A program made the position numbers and the translations under genes. DNA of 64,000 nt from Candidatus Bathyarchaeota archaeon (GTDB taxonomy: Archaea; Thermoproteota; Bathyarchaeia; Bathyarchaeales; Bathycorpusculaceae). Shown here piece after piece: positions 8,991-17,451 of the stretch. The notes under the pieces were generated by a model that was not told the origin of the DNA, did not search any database, and saw only the letters and a program-made list of their open reading frames with translations. Position 1 is the stretch's first letter; each line of letters starts with the position of its first letter. The stretch is taken from assembly GCA_026014595.1 (NCBI GenBank), contig JAOZHY010000048.1:306501-370500 (forward strand), in the 5' to 3' direction.

Positions 8991-10028
8991 CTACTCCTTG
9001 TTTCTGACTTGGTCTATGACGTAATCAACAACAGATGCCGTGTCAAAATTCACATCACATTGTCGATTGGCTAGCAAAGAATTAACAAAATGCAGGTTCT
9101 CTCTGAAGTACTCTGGGTCGCCTATAGAGAAGTGAACACAATCATTGAGATCGTGTCTGTACCACTTTTTCTGAATCCCATTACTCGCAGTCAAGATCAT
9201 TCTGTCGTCGTTCACTTCAATTTTGCCTTTAGCGCATTCAATTGACAAACCGAATTCAGGCATTCGGTATCCAGGCATAGACTGAGACACATCAAATTTC
9301 CCTGTTAACCCGCTTGAGTTCACGACCGTAAAAGAAACGGAAGTTTCAGAGCCAGCTTCATTTTTTACAACAGACAAGAGGTCCTGGACCTCCAGCGCCC
9401 CAAACATCCAAAGCGCAAGGTCAATTACATGACTCCCTAAATCGCTGAGAGCACCGCCTCGTGATGCAGAAGATTTAGATTCTTTTGTAAGTCCGATAAA
9501 ATCAGATGAGTAGGCATAGGCTTTGAAACGTTGCGGTTCGCCTAAGCCTCCTTGAGACAACAGTTCTTTCGCCTTGTTAAAAACCACAGAAAACCTTTTC
9601 ATGTAACCAACCATCGTGATAGCGCCAACATTCTTGGCGAGGTCGCACAGTTCTTTTGATTGGTCGTAGTTTGATGCGAGTGTTTTTTCGACAAATACGT
9701 TTCGAACTATCTTTCTCTCAAAAAGTTCTTTAATTATGGATGAGTGTGAAGAGATAGGCGTCGTTACATAAACCGCATCAAGGTTTAGCCCGCGGAATTT
9801 TTCAAGGTCACTTACCACACAACTATCAGTAGTCGAAAACACTTTTTTGAAAATCCTATTCATCAAAGAACTTTTTTCGCAAAAAGCAACAAGTTTAACT
9901 TCAGGAAAAACATTTAACAAGCTTGCGTGGAGTATACCCATTTTACCCAAGCCAATTATGCCGAAACGTAACTTTCGTTCTTCCAATCCTCGGCACCAAA
10001 CCCTTTTTGTCCAATTGCTCAAAAACAT
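8991..10028 (-). CDS. Gfo/Idh/MocA family sugar dehydrogenase
   Basis: Second NAD(P)-dependent sugar dehydrogenase of the region. The Rossmann motif RFGIIGLGKMGILHA begins near residue 21, followed by VYVTTPISSHS, FVEKTLAS (Lys of the EK-T/P motif) and SDLGSHVIDLALWMFG, the typical second-domain motif with the catalytic-region His. The first 19 residues look non-conserved and have no ribosome binding site before the ATG, so the real start may be a TTG at codon 15. It is probably co-transcribed with 8073-8984. Together with the aminotransferase at 10978-12102 it could form an oxidise-then-aminate pair. Confidence 0.82.
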   Translation of the reverse strand: MFLSNWTKRVWCRGLEERKLRFGIIGLGKMGILHASLLNVFPEVKLVAFCEKSSLMNRIFKKVFSTTDSCVVSDLEKFRGLNLDAVYVTTPISSHSSIIKELFERKIVRNVFVEKTLASNYDQSKELCDLAKNVGAITMVGYMKRFSVVFNKAKELLSQGGLGEPQRFKAYAYSSDFIGLTKESKSSASRGGALSDLGSHVIDLALWMFGALEVQDLLSVVKNEAGSETSVSFTVVNSSGLTGKFDVSQSMPGYRMPEFGLSIECAKGKIEVNDDRMILTASNGIQKKWYRHDLNDCVHFSIGDPEYFRENLHFVNSLLANRQCDVNFDTASVVDYVIDQVRNKE

Positions 10029-10099
10029 TCATAACGGATTTTTAGTGTGCTTGCTGAGCCCAAACTCGGCAAAATGTAACTTAGACAAGTTACAAGGGG

Positions 10100-10819
10100 T
10101 CAAAACTCTAAATCTAAGTATTTATCTAAAGAAGTAAAGCCCTCTGCTAAAATCCTTTTCATTATTCCGAAACCATGTCGGAGTTTCAGTTTCTTTTCTC
10201 CCAGCCTACTTCGGTAATATATGGGAATTTCAACTATTTTGTAGCCCTTACGGTTAATAAGCGAATTTAACTCTGCCTCTACGTCAAAGCCTTTGCTTTT
10301 AGGCTTCCACCCCTGCAGAATTTCAGCACGCACTACTCTCAAACCCGACAAGGGGTCATATAGTTTAACGCCGTTTATCGTGTACTGTGCAAACGCCAGC
10401 ATCCTGTTTCCAATGTAAAACGGATTTCCTGAAGATTTGAAAGCGCTGAATTTCCCGCCAAATCTGTTACCCAATACCATGCCTACACTATTGTCTTGCT
10501 CCAGAATCTCGATCATCTTGGGCAAGTATTCCGCAGGATAGGTGAAGTCAGCATCGGTAAAAGCAATGTACCGCGCGGTTGAAGGAAGTTGACTGAGAGC
10601 TTGGTTTATGGCATCTCCTTTCCCTCTGCCCTCCTGCAACAGAACATCTACGCCCATGTTCTTGGCGATTTCAACAGTTCTGTCAACACTCTTTCCATCA
10701 ACGACTACAACATGGGAATAATCTAATACTTTTTTGATTTCTTCAAGCGTCGGGCCAATGCCTTCTTCCTCGTTCAGTGTAGGTATAATTACCGAAACTG
10801 CAGAATTCATTAGCCCCAT
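10100..10819 (-). CDS. Dolichol-phosphate-sugar synthase-like GT2 (DPM1/AglD type)
   Basis: A 239-residue soluble GT2 of the dolichyl-phosphate mannose/glucose synthase group. VSVIIPTLNEEEGIGPTL starts the fold, then VVVVDGKSVDRT, EGRGKGDAINQAL, the metal motif FTDADFTYP, and the family's YDPLSGLRVVRAEIL and KGFDVEAELNSL motifs. Such enzymes load a sugar onto a lipid-linked carrier, the step before protein N-glycosylation or glycan export. It lacks the extra C-terminal membrane domain of some relatives. AAGGAGAAGG lies upstream of the ATG pair, and a TATA-like CTTATAAG about 70 bases upstream may be its promoter. Confidence 0.85.
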   Translation of the reverse strand: MGLMNSAVSVIIPTLNEEEGIGPTLEEIKKVLDYSHVVVVDGKSVDRTVEIAKNMGVDVLLQEGRGKGDAINQALSQLPSTARYIAFTDADFTYPAEYLPKMIEILEQDNSVGMVLGNRFGGKFSAFKSSGNPFYIGNRMLAFAQYTINGVKLYDPLSGLRVVRAEILQGWKPKSKGFDVEAELNSLINRKGYKIVEIPIYYRSRLGEKKLKLRHGFGIMKRILAEGFTSLDKYLDLEF

Positions 10820-10977
10820 TCTCAGCCTTCTCCTTAGAAGATTTTAATTACTTTCACTTCAATATTGTAAGAGCATTGATTTAAACTTATAAGGAAAACG
10901 AATCTGGAACAATCGCAGAATGTTCTACATTGCCGGCAACTATGCGCTATACTTGTGCCATTTCCAGCCTTGGTTTC

Positions 10978-12102
10978 TCAAACCCCTTGACCGTTCAAGG
11001 AATAGGCAAATGCCTCTGCTACGTACCGTGCAGCCTCGTTGGACAATCCAGCATGCAGGGGCAAACACATAACTTGCTTTAGAACACTTTCTGCACGGGG
11101 CAAGTCGCCTTTTCGGGCACCAAAGTTTTCCATATAAAAGGGGTGAAGATGGCAGGGAGGATAGTAAATGCTCCCAGTTTCCACACCGTATTTCGCCTTG
11201 AGCGTAGCAGCTATTTTTTCTTTATCTATGCCCGCGTCAAGTTTTACTGGGTACTTGTAATAACTGTGCCTAATGTTTGGCGGCGTCTTAAACAAAGAGA
11301 CACCTTTCACGTCCTTCAAAAGGCTGTCATACAACTTGGCTATTTCGTTCCGCCGATGCACGAAAAATTCCAGCTGCTCCAACTGATGTAACCCCAATAT
11401 CGCGGCAATCTCGCTCATACACCAGTTATGCCCAAGCCGCACCATCAAACGCTGCGAGTTTTGACCATGATCCCTCATCATACGCGCTGCCTCAGCTAAA
11501 TCAGCATCTTGAGTTGTGAGCATGCCTCCTTCGCCTGTAGTCATAACCTTGGTCGAATAAAAAGAGAAGCAGCCAGCGTCGCCGAGTGTTCCAGCCATGC
11601 GGTTGTCAATCATGGCGCCATGCGCGTGGGAACAGTCTTCTAAAAGAAACAAGTCATGGTCTTTGCAAACCTTTACAAGTTCTTCGATTTGGGGGCATAT
11701 CAATCCGGCTAAGTGAACCACTATTAGTCCAACTGTTTTAGGCGTTATTCGGTGTTCCACATCCTGCGGATCTATGCACAACGTGTCTTCACGAATGTCT
11801 GCGAAAACAGGTTTCCCACCAGCGAAAACTACAGCGTTTGGAGTCGCTACAAAGGTGTTGGTTGGAACAATTACTTCGCGGTCTTTAACCCCAAAATATC
11901 TCATCGCAATCTCTAGATTAGAAGTCCCCGAATTGACGGCAACTGCATGCTTGGCGCCGACATATTGAGCAAATTTGCTTTCAAACTCTTTAGTGTAAGG
12001 ACCACCTGTCAGCACTCCGCTACTTAATGCTTTCTTGATGTCGGGCAAAATCTTGTCTATACTTTCATCATCGAAAAAAGGAAAAGAAGATTGTATCTTC
12101 AT
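10978..12102 (-). CDS. DegT/DnrJ/EryC1/StrS family sugar aminotransferase
   Basis: A 374-residue PLP-dependent aminotransferase acting on keto-sugars bound to nucleotides. Visible motifs are the N-terminal GGPYTKEFESKFA, AVNSGTSNLEIAM (cofactor phosphate loop), VPTNTFVATPNAV, LEDCSHAHGA (Asp binding the pyridine ring) and SFYSTKVMTTGEGGM, whose Lys forms the Schiff base. It is full length for the family. It probably converts a 3- or 4-keto sugar made by the neighbouring dehydrogenases into an amino sugar. A GAAGGATT site precedes the ATG, and it is followed closely by a PIG-L deacetylase gene. Confidence 0.9.
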   Translation of the reverse strand: MKIQSSFPFFDDESIDKILPDIKKALSSGVLTGGPYTKEFESKFAQYVGAKHAVAVNSGTSNLEIAMRYFGVKDREVIVPTNTFVATPNAVVFAGGKPVFADIREDTLCIDPQDVEHRITPKTVGLIVVHLAGLICPQIEELVKVCKDHDLFLLEDCSHAHGAMIDNRMAGTLGDAGCFSFYSTKVMTTGEGGMLTTQDADLAEAARMMRDHGQNSQRLMVRLGHNWCMSEIAAILGLHQLEQLEFFVHRRNEIAKLYDSLLKDVKGVSLFKTPPNIRHSYYKYPVKLDAGIDKEKIAATLKAKYGVETGSIYYPPCHLHPFYMENFGARKGDLPRAESVLKQVMCLPLHAGLSNEAARYVAEAFAYSLNGQGV

Positions 12103-12121
12103 AAGCGATAATCCTTCAGAA

Positions 12122-12793
12122 TCAGAGCTTACTAATGCAATTAAGATTACACGGAGTGCTATGGAAACAGCAACAGGTATCTACGTACTTTACAATCTCA
12201 AAAGCCTCCGCCTCTCTGACACCAACTTGGCTCCCCCTGAAAGACGCTAAGTTCACCGTAGATTCGTAAGCCAAGTACCTCTTCTCTTGCTGCGAAACAT
12301 GACATTTCAGAGCCTCCGATTTTTTACCAACACACCCAGTTATGTCCACGAAAAAGGAAGGAAGAAAATGAGCAGGTCTAACTCTGGGGGTTTCATATGC
12401 AAGAATTTTTGGGACGTTTCTGAATGCCGACATACTCAGCCATCCTACTCGCCTATGATCCTGGTGAGTATCATTAACCGTATGAGTGAACACTACATCA
12501 GGCTTATACTTAACAGCAAATTGCTCCAAGTAGTTGACGGCTCTAAACGAGTCAGGAATCTCAGTATCTGGAAAACCTTCAAAGTAAACTTCATTCACTC
12601 CCAAAACATGTAAAGCATCAGTGCTTTCTTTAACTCTAGTCTCGGCTTTTCCGCTTTTTTCTCCTTTGGTCAGGAATATAGCGATTACTCGTGTCCCCCT
12701 TTTGGTCGCTTTATACAATGTTCCGCCGCAACCCAGTTCAATGTCATCAGGATGGGCTCCCACAGCTAGAATCACATCAGACTGAACTGCCAT
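12122..12793 (-). CDS. PIG-L/LmbE family deacetylase
   Basis: A zinc-dependent N-deacetylase of the PIG-L family. The metal motif AHPDDIELGCGGT is near the N-terminus and the second metal/catalytic motif NDTHQDHRRVG near residue 105. Members remove acetyl groups from GlcNAc-type sugars or related compounds, which fits an amino-sugar pathway with the aminotransferase next door. The frame stays open to a GTG at 12808; ATG at 12793 places the conserved domain closer to the usual N-terminus. The extreme C-terminus is oddly Cys-rich (VDTCCCFHSTPC) and is probably a lineage-specific tail. Confidence 0.85.
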   Translation of the reverse strand: MAVQSDVILAVGAHPDDIELGCGGTLYKATKRGTRVIAIFLTKGEKSGKAETRVKESTDALHVLGVNEVYFEGFPDTEIPDSFRAVNYLEQFAVKYKPDVVFTHTVNDTHQDHRRVGWLSMSAFRNVPKILAYETPRVRPAHFLPSFFVDITGCVGKKSEALKCHVSQQEKRYLAYESTVNLASFRGSQVGVREAEAFEIVKYVDTCCCFHSTPCNLNCISKL

Positions 12794-12854
12794 ATCTATC
12801 ACACACACTCTGCCTTATTTTTCTAGGCGCCATAACTAAGTGAACAGAAGTGTC

Positions 12855-13559
12855 TTAATTATTCTTCGCGATAATTTTAGAAAGCTCACCGAAGTTTCTA
12901 ACCTCTAAATCGGCTTCATACTCGGCGCTAAGTCGAACATTCTTGAATTCGCCTCTAAGAAGCCTGACCGTGCGTATGCCTATTTTCTTAGCCCCAATAA
13001 AATCGGTGTGAGGGTTGTCACCGACGCATATGGCTTCTTCAGGATTTGCTTTTAAGGCTTGAAGAGCTATTCGGTAAACTTCAGGGTCTGGTTTTTCGTT
13101 CTCTCTTCCCAGTTCACGGGCATACAGGATTGTGTCGAAATACTTCTCAATTCCCAACAAACGGACTTTATTTCTCTGTGTTTCAACATTGCCGTTAGTG
13201 ACCAAGCCTAACCTGATTTTCTGTTGCTTGAGCTCGTTGAGCAGGTTTTCCGCCCCTGGATAAAGCTCCAGATTAACGGTAGCGTTTGAAAATATCTTCA
13301 GTACATCTGAAATTAGTTGTTTATCGAGCCCAAGGTCGGTGAGGAGATCGTCAAAAAGGTGAGGGTACAGGCTGGTCTTCTTTTGGAAGTCGTCGAGTAG
13401 CTTCTGGTAAATTTGCTCTTCTCGAAAGCAACAGCGTTCAGAGAGGAAAATCGCTACATTGCGGTATGCGGCTTTTATGTATTCTTGCTCGTCGTAAAGA
13501 ACATTATCGAGGTCGAAGATTACAGCTCTAACTCGAACCAATATTAAAACCCGCTTCAC
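12855..13559 (-). CDS. HAD-superfamily phosphatase
   Basis: A HAD hydrolase, subfamily IA layout. Motif I is VIFDLDNVLYDE (nucleophile Asp), motif II LGLVTNGN, and motif III/IV CVGDNPHTDFIGAKKIG preceded by a Lys in NEKPDPEVY. A helical cap lies between motifs I and II. It should dephosphorylate a small metabolite, probably a sugar phosphate given its neighbours. The GTG start at 13559 overlaps the end of the upstream ATP-grasp gene by 32 bases; a TTG at 13541 is an alternative. The overlap points to translational coupling with the ATP-grasp enzyme. Confidence 0.85.
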   Translation of the reverse strand: MKRVLILVRVRAVIFDLDNVLYDEQEYIKAAYRNVAIFLSERCCFREEQIYQKLLDDFQKKTSLYPHLFDDLLTDLGLDKQLISDVLKIFSNATVNLELYPGAENLLNELKQQKIRLGLVTNGNVETQRNKVRLLGIEKYFDTILYARELGRENEKPDPEVYRIALQALKANPEEAICVGDNPHTDFIGAKKIGIRTVRLLRGEFKNVRLSAEYEADLEVRNFGELSKIIAKNN

Positions 13560-14604
13560 CTGATATGTAGAGTTCTTTGAAGTACCGGATCATCATCACC
13601 TTATCCTTCACTTCAACTGCGGGAATTTTCTCGCCTAATGCCATTTTAAGCGCGAAATAAATCAAGTTTGCACCCGCCGCAGTGCAGAAAGCTACCGACG
13701 CCGCGATTCGAGGGTTAAAATCAAAAGGTAACGGCGTGCCTTCAGCGTTGCATCCCATCTCGATGTTCACGTTGTAATCAAATCCAAATGCCTCGCTGAT
13801 CCGCGCTACAGTTTCTTCAACAAGAGCGCTACGCTTCACCATGCCAACTATCGTCTGGCTCGGATTGCCTACAATGCGAACTTTGGGTACGATGATTAAT
13901 GCTTTTCCGTCTTTTGCCAAAAAATCCACGCTGTATATAGCTCCAGGAAGGTACTCCATAAGGATAAGTTCTGGAAAGTCAGCGTCTCCAAACCCGCTTA
14001 AGGTCCTAATCATCTCGTCATAACTAGTTTCAAGGTAACCTGGTTTTTGGTTTAGAAGAAAATGAGACATGCTTTCTTTAGTTAGGATCCGCGCTCCCCT
14101 GCCACCTCGGGTCAAGACGGGCTTCATAACCAGTTTTCTTTTGTCTATTCCGAGTTCAGCGGCGGCGTCTTCGAATTCGGACAGGTTTTTTACGACTCGA
14201 AATTCAGGACACGGCAACCCTTTTTCCTTTAATTTCTGGAAAGCAGATTTTTTGTTGAAGGATAACTCGAGAACTTCGGGTTTGGAAACGGCAATTGTTG
14301 TTCCAATCTTTTTGAATACTTCGACATTTTTTGTTAGGGCAAGTGCTTCTTCATGTGAAGCGGGAAAAAGCACGTCTACTGATTCTTTGGAACATATTTC
14401 AGACAACCTCTCTACGTACTCTGGAGATGTGCCAGAAGGGACTTGATAGAATTTATCTGTCAAATATTGACCAACACAGGGAACAGTCATATCTGTTCCG
14501 ATTATTCTCAGTTTCCTGCCATCAGGATTCGAACGTAGGCTGGTGATTTGACTGGGGCTGATTACGCCTCCTGCGCATGTGATTAGAACGGTAACAGGTT
14601 TCAA
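13528..14604 (-). CDS. ATP-grasp family ligase (carbamoyl-phosphate-synthase-like)
   Basis: A 358-residue ATP-grasp enzyme. The N-terminal domain starts VTVLITCAGGVISPSQ and includes DVLFPASHEEAL. The ATP-grasp region has KLVMKPVLTRGGRGARIL (Gly-rich loop with Lys), ELILMEYLPGAIYSVDF and the metal-binding VNIEMGCNAEGTPLPFDFNPRIAAS. This layout resembles the carbamoyl-phosphate synthase large-chain/PylC-like group, which joins a carboxylate to an amine or other nucleophile with ATP. It overlaps a HAD phosphatase; such pairs recur in sugar-modification clusters, but the substrate here is unknown. Confidence 0.82.
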   Translation of the reverse strand: MKPVTVLITCAGGVISPSQITSLRSNPDGRKLRIIGTDMTVPCVGQYLTDKFYQVPSGTSPEYVERLSEICSKESVDVLFPASHEEALALTKNVEVFKKIGTTIAVSKPEVLELSFNKKSAFQKLKEKGLPCPEFRVVKNLSEFEDAAAELGIDKRKLVMKPVLTRGGRGARILTKESMSHFLLNQKPGYLETSYDEMIRTLSGFGDADFPELILMEYLPGAIYSVDFLAKDGKALIIVPKVRIVGNPSQTIVGMVKRSALVEETVARISEAFGFDYNVNIEMGCNAEGTPLPFDFNPRIAASVAFCTAAGANLIYFALKMALGEKIPAVEVKDKVMMIRYFKELYISGEAGFNIGSS

Positions 14605-14641
14605 GGAAATCCCTTACTGACTCATTTCAGAGTTATCCAGC

Positions 14642-15154
14642 TCACCATCTTTCGTAATGGATTAACTTGTCAAGGGGTTTTCTGTCAGTCACCAAGCCTT
14701 TTTCCTCGTCAGGGTAGCCGAGCGGAGTCATGGCAACTACTCGAATTTCTTTAGGTACATTCAGAGCTCTCTTCGCAGCCTTCTCATCAAAATTCGCTAT
14801 CCAGCAGGTTCCAAGCCCTAGTTCAGCGGCAGCTAGAATCAAGTTTTGCATTGCTATCGCCAAGTCAACCTTCCAGTACTCTTCGCCGTCTCTTCGTCTC
14901 CAAGCCTCTTTCGGGTTTGCGCAACCCACAATTATGACAGGTGCTTGAACAAACCAATCCGCGTTATAAGAGGCTTTTAGACTTTCACGCACCCCTTTTT
15001 CAGTTACCACAACGAAGTAGCAAGGTTGCATATTGGCTGCTGATGGCCCTAGTCTGGCAGCCTCTAAAACCCTGATTATTTTTTCTTTTTCGACAGGTTT
15101 CGTCTGGTACCGGCGAATGCTACGCCGTTTCGCTAACAGTTCAAGAATATCCAT
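14642..15154 (-). CDS. Nitroreductase-family flavoprotein
   Basis: A 170-residue FMN-dependent nitroreductase. The N-terminal RRSIRRYQTKPV motif contacts FMN phosphate, followed by LEAARLGPSAANMQPCYFVVV, then a mid-region AIAMQNLILAAAELGLGTCWIANF and a C-terminal LGYPDEE. Length and motifs are those of a normal single-domain member that works as a dimer. GAGG precedes the ATG. A second paralogue is at 53911-54432. The physiological electron acceptor cannot be told from sequence. Confidence 0.9.
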   Translation of the reverse strand: MDILELLAKRRSIRRYQTKPVEKEKIIRVLEAARLGPSAANMQPCYFVVVTEKGVRESLKASYNADWFVQAPVIIVGCANPKEAWRRRDGEEYWKVDLAIAMQNLILAAAELGLGTCWIANFDEKAAKRALNVPKEIRVVAMTPLGYPDEEKGLVTDRKPLDKLIHYERW

Positions 15155-15195
15155 TTCAATTTCCTCTGCTTTTTTCTAGTTTACTAATTCAAAAA

Positions 15196-15798
15196 TCATG
15201 AACTTGTCATGTTGAATTTCAGGTCTACAAACCGCTGATGATACTGGAAATTATTGGCTTCTTCGTTGTAAATCCATAGCTCAAAAACCAAGTTGCCGTA
15301 GAACCTGCTTGTTGTAGCGTTCCATTCGCTCGTTAATCCGTTAAGATTTAACGTCACGCCGTTTAAAGTCATGCTGTTAAACGCCACACGATTCAGCGCA
15401 TCATCAAGCCTGTAATCAAAACTGAAAGTCAACCGCTGCTCCCACACCTGTGAATCAGGCACAATAACTGTCATATTGTACAGTGAGGACAGCTTGCTCG
15501 GTGTCATTGCTAAACTGTCAGGCGCAGACATGCTTTCATTTCGGAACTTCACTTCAACCACATAATAAGCACAATGGCCTAAACGATTGCCAATGCCCAA
15601 ATACAAGGTGTAGTCCTCGTTGCGTGTGATGTTAAACGGATAATTCTCGGCATTATGCTGTGGACCAAGAAGCCAAAACTCGGTGAAAAACTCTGTTTGA
15701 GGATAAACCAGCAAACGTTGAAGCGCAGGCGAAGCTATAATCAACGCCAAAACCGCGGTAACAACAAGAACCAGTGTTTTATACTCTTGAACTTTCAT
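15196..15798 (-). CDS. DUF1616-like membrane-anchored extracellular protein
   Basis: 200 residues with one N-terminal membrane helix (about 8-30) and an extracellular beta-rich domain with several N-glycosylation sequons (NIT, NES, NMT, NAT). The segment TEFFTEFWLLGPQHNAENYPFNITRNEDYTLY followed by GIGNRLG matches the archaeal DUF1616-type surface domain. Function unknown. The ATG has GGGAG upstream, inside the end of the preceding gene, and the two overlap by 20 bases, which suggests a shared transcript with 15779-16294. Confidence 0.65.
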   Translation of the reverse strand: MKVQEYKTLVLVVTAVLALIIASPALQRLLVYPQTEFFTEFWLLGPQHNAENYPFNITRNEDYTLYLGIGNRLGHCAYYVVEVKFRNESMSAPDSLAMTPSKLSSLYNMTVIVPDSQVWEQRLTFSFDYRLDDALNRVAFNSMTLNGVTLNLNGLTSEWNATTSRFYGNLVFELWIYNEEANNFQYHQRFVDLKFNMTSS

Positions 15799-16294
15799 CT
15801 AATGGTGCTCCCGGTTTCTTGGATCGTCGATTCAAAACAGCCCAGACTGTTAAGCCAACAGCCAAAACTGCTAAGGCACCGCTTGCAGAACCAACCACGT
15901 TTATCAGAAAGTCACGGTTTTGGCGCTGCGCAGCAGTTTGTTTTAGATTTTCTGCTTGAGCGATAAAGTTGTTAAGCTTGCTTTGACATTGAGACACATA
16001 ATCATCTGCAGCGGCAAAGTCGTTTTGAGAGTAGGCAAGTTCCGCTTTAGATAGGAACGTACCTGCTTCGTTGAGAATATTTGTGAGAGTGGTAATGTTT
16101 GCGCCCGCGGCTTCTGCGTCTTTAGCGGCATTGTAACAGTTCAAAAGGGTGTTTTGAGCAGATAGGATGTTTGTTTGGGCATATACTACCCGTTGGGGAA
16201 TCAATGAACTAAACATGGTGGAAAGTAGAATAAGACATGCTGCTGTAAGTAGAAGCCTTTTACAAGATATTGTCCATGAGTTTTTGGCATGCAT
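15779..16294 (-). CDS. Secreted helical protein with C-terminal membrane anchor
   Basis: 171 residues. It has a signal peptide (about 12-39, ending VVYAQ), a mostly alpha-helical outer domain with an alternating helix pattern (LLNCYNAAKDAEAAGANITTLTNIL and so on), one C-terminal membrane helix (about 130-152) and a short basic tail. No known domain was recognised. It is encoded with the DUF1616-like protein and may form a membrane complex with it. The hairpin-like helical domain recurs in archaeal surface proteins, but this is only an impression. Confidence 0.6.
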   Translation of the reverse strand: MHAKNSWTISCKRLLLTAACLILLSTMFSSLIPQRVVYAQTNILSAQNTLLNCYNAAKDAEAAGANITTLTNILNEAGTFLSKAELAYSQNDFAAADDYVSQCQSKLNNFIAQAENLKQTAAQRQNRDFLINVVGSASGALAVLAVGLTVWAVLNRRSKKPGAPLDESSRV

Positions 16295-16342
16295 TGCTGC
16301 TTCATCTGCTTCCGTAAGGCGGATATACAGTGACAGACTGGT

Positions 16343-16657
16343 TTATTTGTTTGGGCACAACTCTTCTAGAAGTTTCTTTTTTGAACCAATCTCGTTAAGA
16401 CGCTTCTCAATGGTCTTATTTGTTCGAGAATAGTCCTTGTAAGCTTCTAAAAATTCGCGTCCTTTTGGTGTAAGCATATAGTAATGTCCTGTGTCTTCGA
16501 AGGTTATTAGAGAAGCTTCAAGTATTTCTGCCAAATAGCGCTGTAGCACTTTGTAACTCAGGTTTGCTTGATACATTATCTGCGTTTTCTTTGCATTTCC
16601 CCTGACCACATGCAGAATATCAGCTATTATATCTATTCGCCCTCTATAACTCCCCAT
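16343..16657 (-). CDS. Winged-helix DNA-binding regulator (HTH_45-like)
   Basis: 104 residues from the ATG at 16657, which has GGTGAATT at the right distance. YRGRIDIIADILHVVRGNAKKTQIMYQANLSYKVLQRYLAEILEASLI followed by YMLTPKGREFLEAY is the archaeal winged-helix fold common in TACK archaea. The C-terminus is a charged helix that could mediate dimerisation. The frame stays open upstream to 16873, but that part overlaps a better-supported gene in another frame, so the shorter start is preferred. Probably a local transcription regulator; target unknown. Confidence 0.75.
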   Translation of the reverse strand: MGSYRGRIDIIADILHVVRGNAKKTQIMYQANLSYKVLQRYLAEILEASLITFEDTGHYYMLTPKGREFLEAYKDYSRTNKTIEKRLNEIGSKKKLLEELCPNK

Positions 16658-16740
16658 ACACAATTCACCAAGAAAATCTGGTTTGGAACAAACAAGTAGA
16701 ATGAGAGACTCGAGAGAACTTGCCACTATCACTTTTTCAT

Positions 16741-17124
16741 TTATTTGTGCAGCCAGCCTCTGCCGCCTTTCTTGGGCTGCTGCTTCTCGCGCTTGGCTTC
16801 TACGTAAGAGTCGGCGCGTCTCTTCTGTCGTGGCTGCTGGTTTGTGATGTTGGTTTTGATGAACTTGTTCCATCCGCCAACCTGAGGACTTGGAGGGATA
16901 TACCTATCTGCGTTCAGGATTTGGTGCTGCTCCAGTATTTCGCTAAAACTTAAGGCTTTGAAGTCCCTGGTCGCGTGAATTACGGTGCCTCTGTCAACGA
17001 AGAGATCGCAGTAATCATCTGTCGCCATGCCTTCAGCTCTTACCTTGTCGTCTATTCGTTCTTGCCACAGCTTTTTCCATTGAATTTTCAGCGCTTCAAC
17101 CATTTCTTTTTGGGCTAAACTCAC
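16741..17124 (-). CDS. Hypothetical charged protein
   Basis: A 127-residue open frame with a GTG start and a GGGAGGGA stretch about 10 bases upstream. An internal ATG at codon 8 is also possible. The N-terminal part (VEALKIQWKKLWQERIDDK) looks helical, the middle has EILEQHQILNADRYIPPSP, and the C-terminus is strongly basic (KREKQQPKKGGRG). No family recognised. It could be a small nucleic-acid-binding protein co-transcribed with the winged-helix gene downstream. Coding status is only moderately supported. Confidence 0.45.
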   Translation of the reverse strand: MSLAQKEMVEALKIQWKKLWQERIDDKVRAEGMATDDYCDLFVDRGTVIHATRDFKALSFSEILEQHQILNADRYIPPSPQVGGWNKFIKTNITNQQPRQKRRADSYVEAKREKQQPKKGGRGWLHK

Positions 17125-17451
17125 CGCTATTCAATCCCTCCCTGACAGGAGCAGATAGGAACATTTTTTAGTAGGCTGCGATTTCGATGTCTCTCCTCAC
17201 TCCCAGTTTCCTTTTGACCCGCTGTATTTAAACAGTACAGAATAAAACATCTATACAGTTTATCTAGAAGATAAATATATTTTTCTATAGCACGCGTTTG
17301 AATCACATAGAACATCCAAAAATTTTCCATGAAATTCACAGAAATTTCTCACTCCCCACTGTGATTTTTCTCCAAAAACAATCCTGTACTTCAGAGATTT
17401 GCAATGTTTAAATTCTACCTTACGCAAATAACCCAGAAGAGGAAACGGATT
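17125..17451. promoter_or_regulatory. Intergenic promoter region between divergent genes
   Basis: About 330 AT-rich bases between divergent genes. TTTAAATT at 17407-17414 lies about 40 bases before the ATG at 17452 and is a good TATA box for the CBS gene. Toward the minus strand, TTTAAATA near 17225-17232 could serve 16741-17124. A 70-codon minus-strand open frame here shows no protein-like composition and is not called. Confidence 0.4.

Noticed and set aside
17127..17339. 70-codon minus-strand frame between two genes
   Set aside because: Aromatic and Cys-rich random-looking sequence in an AT-rich promoter region, with no binding site.
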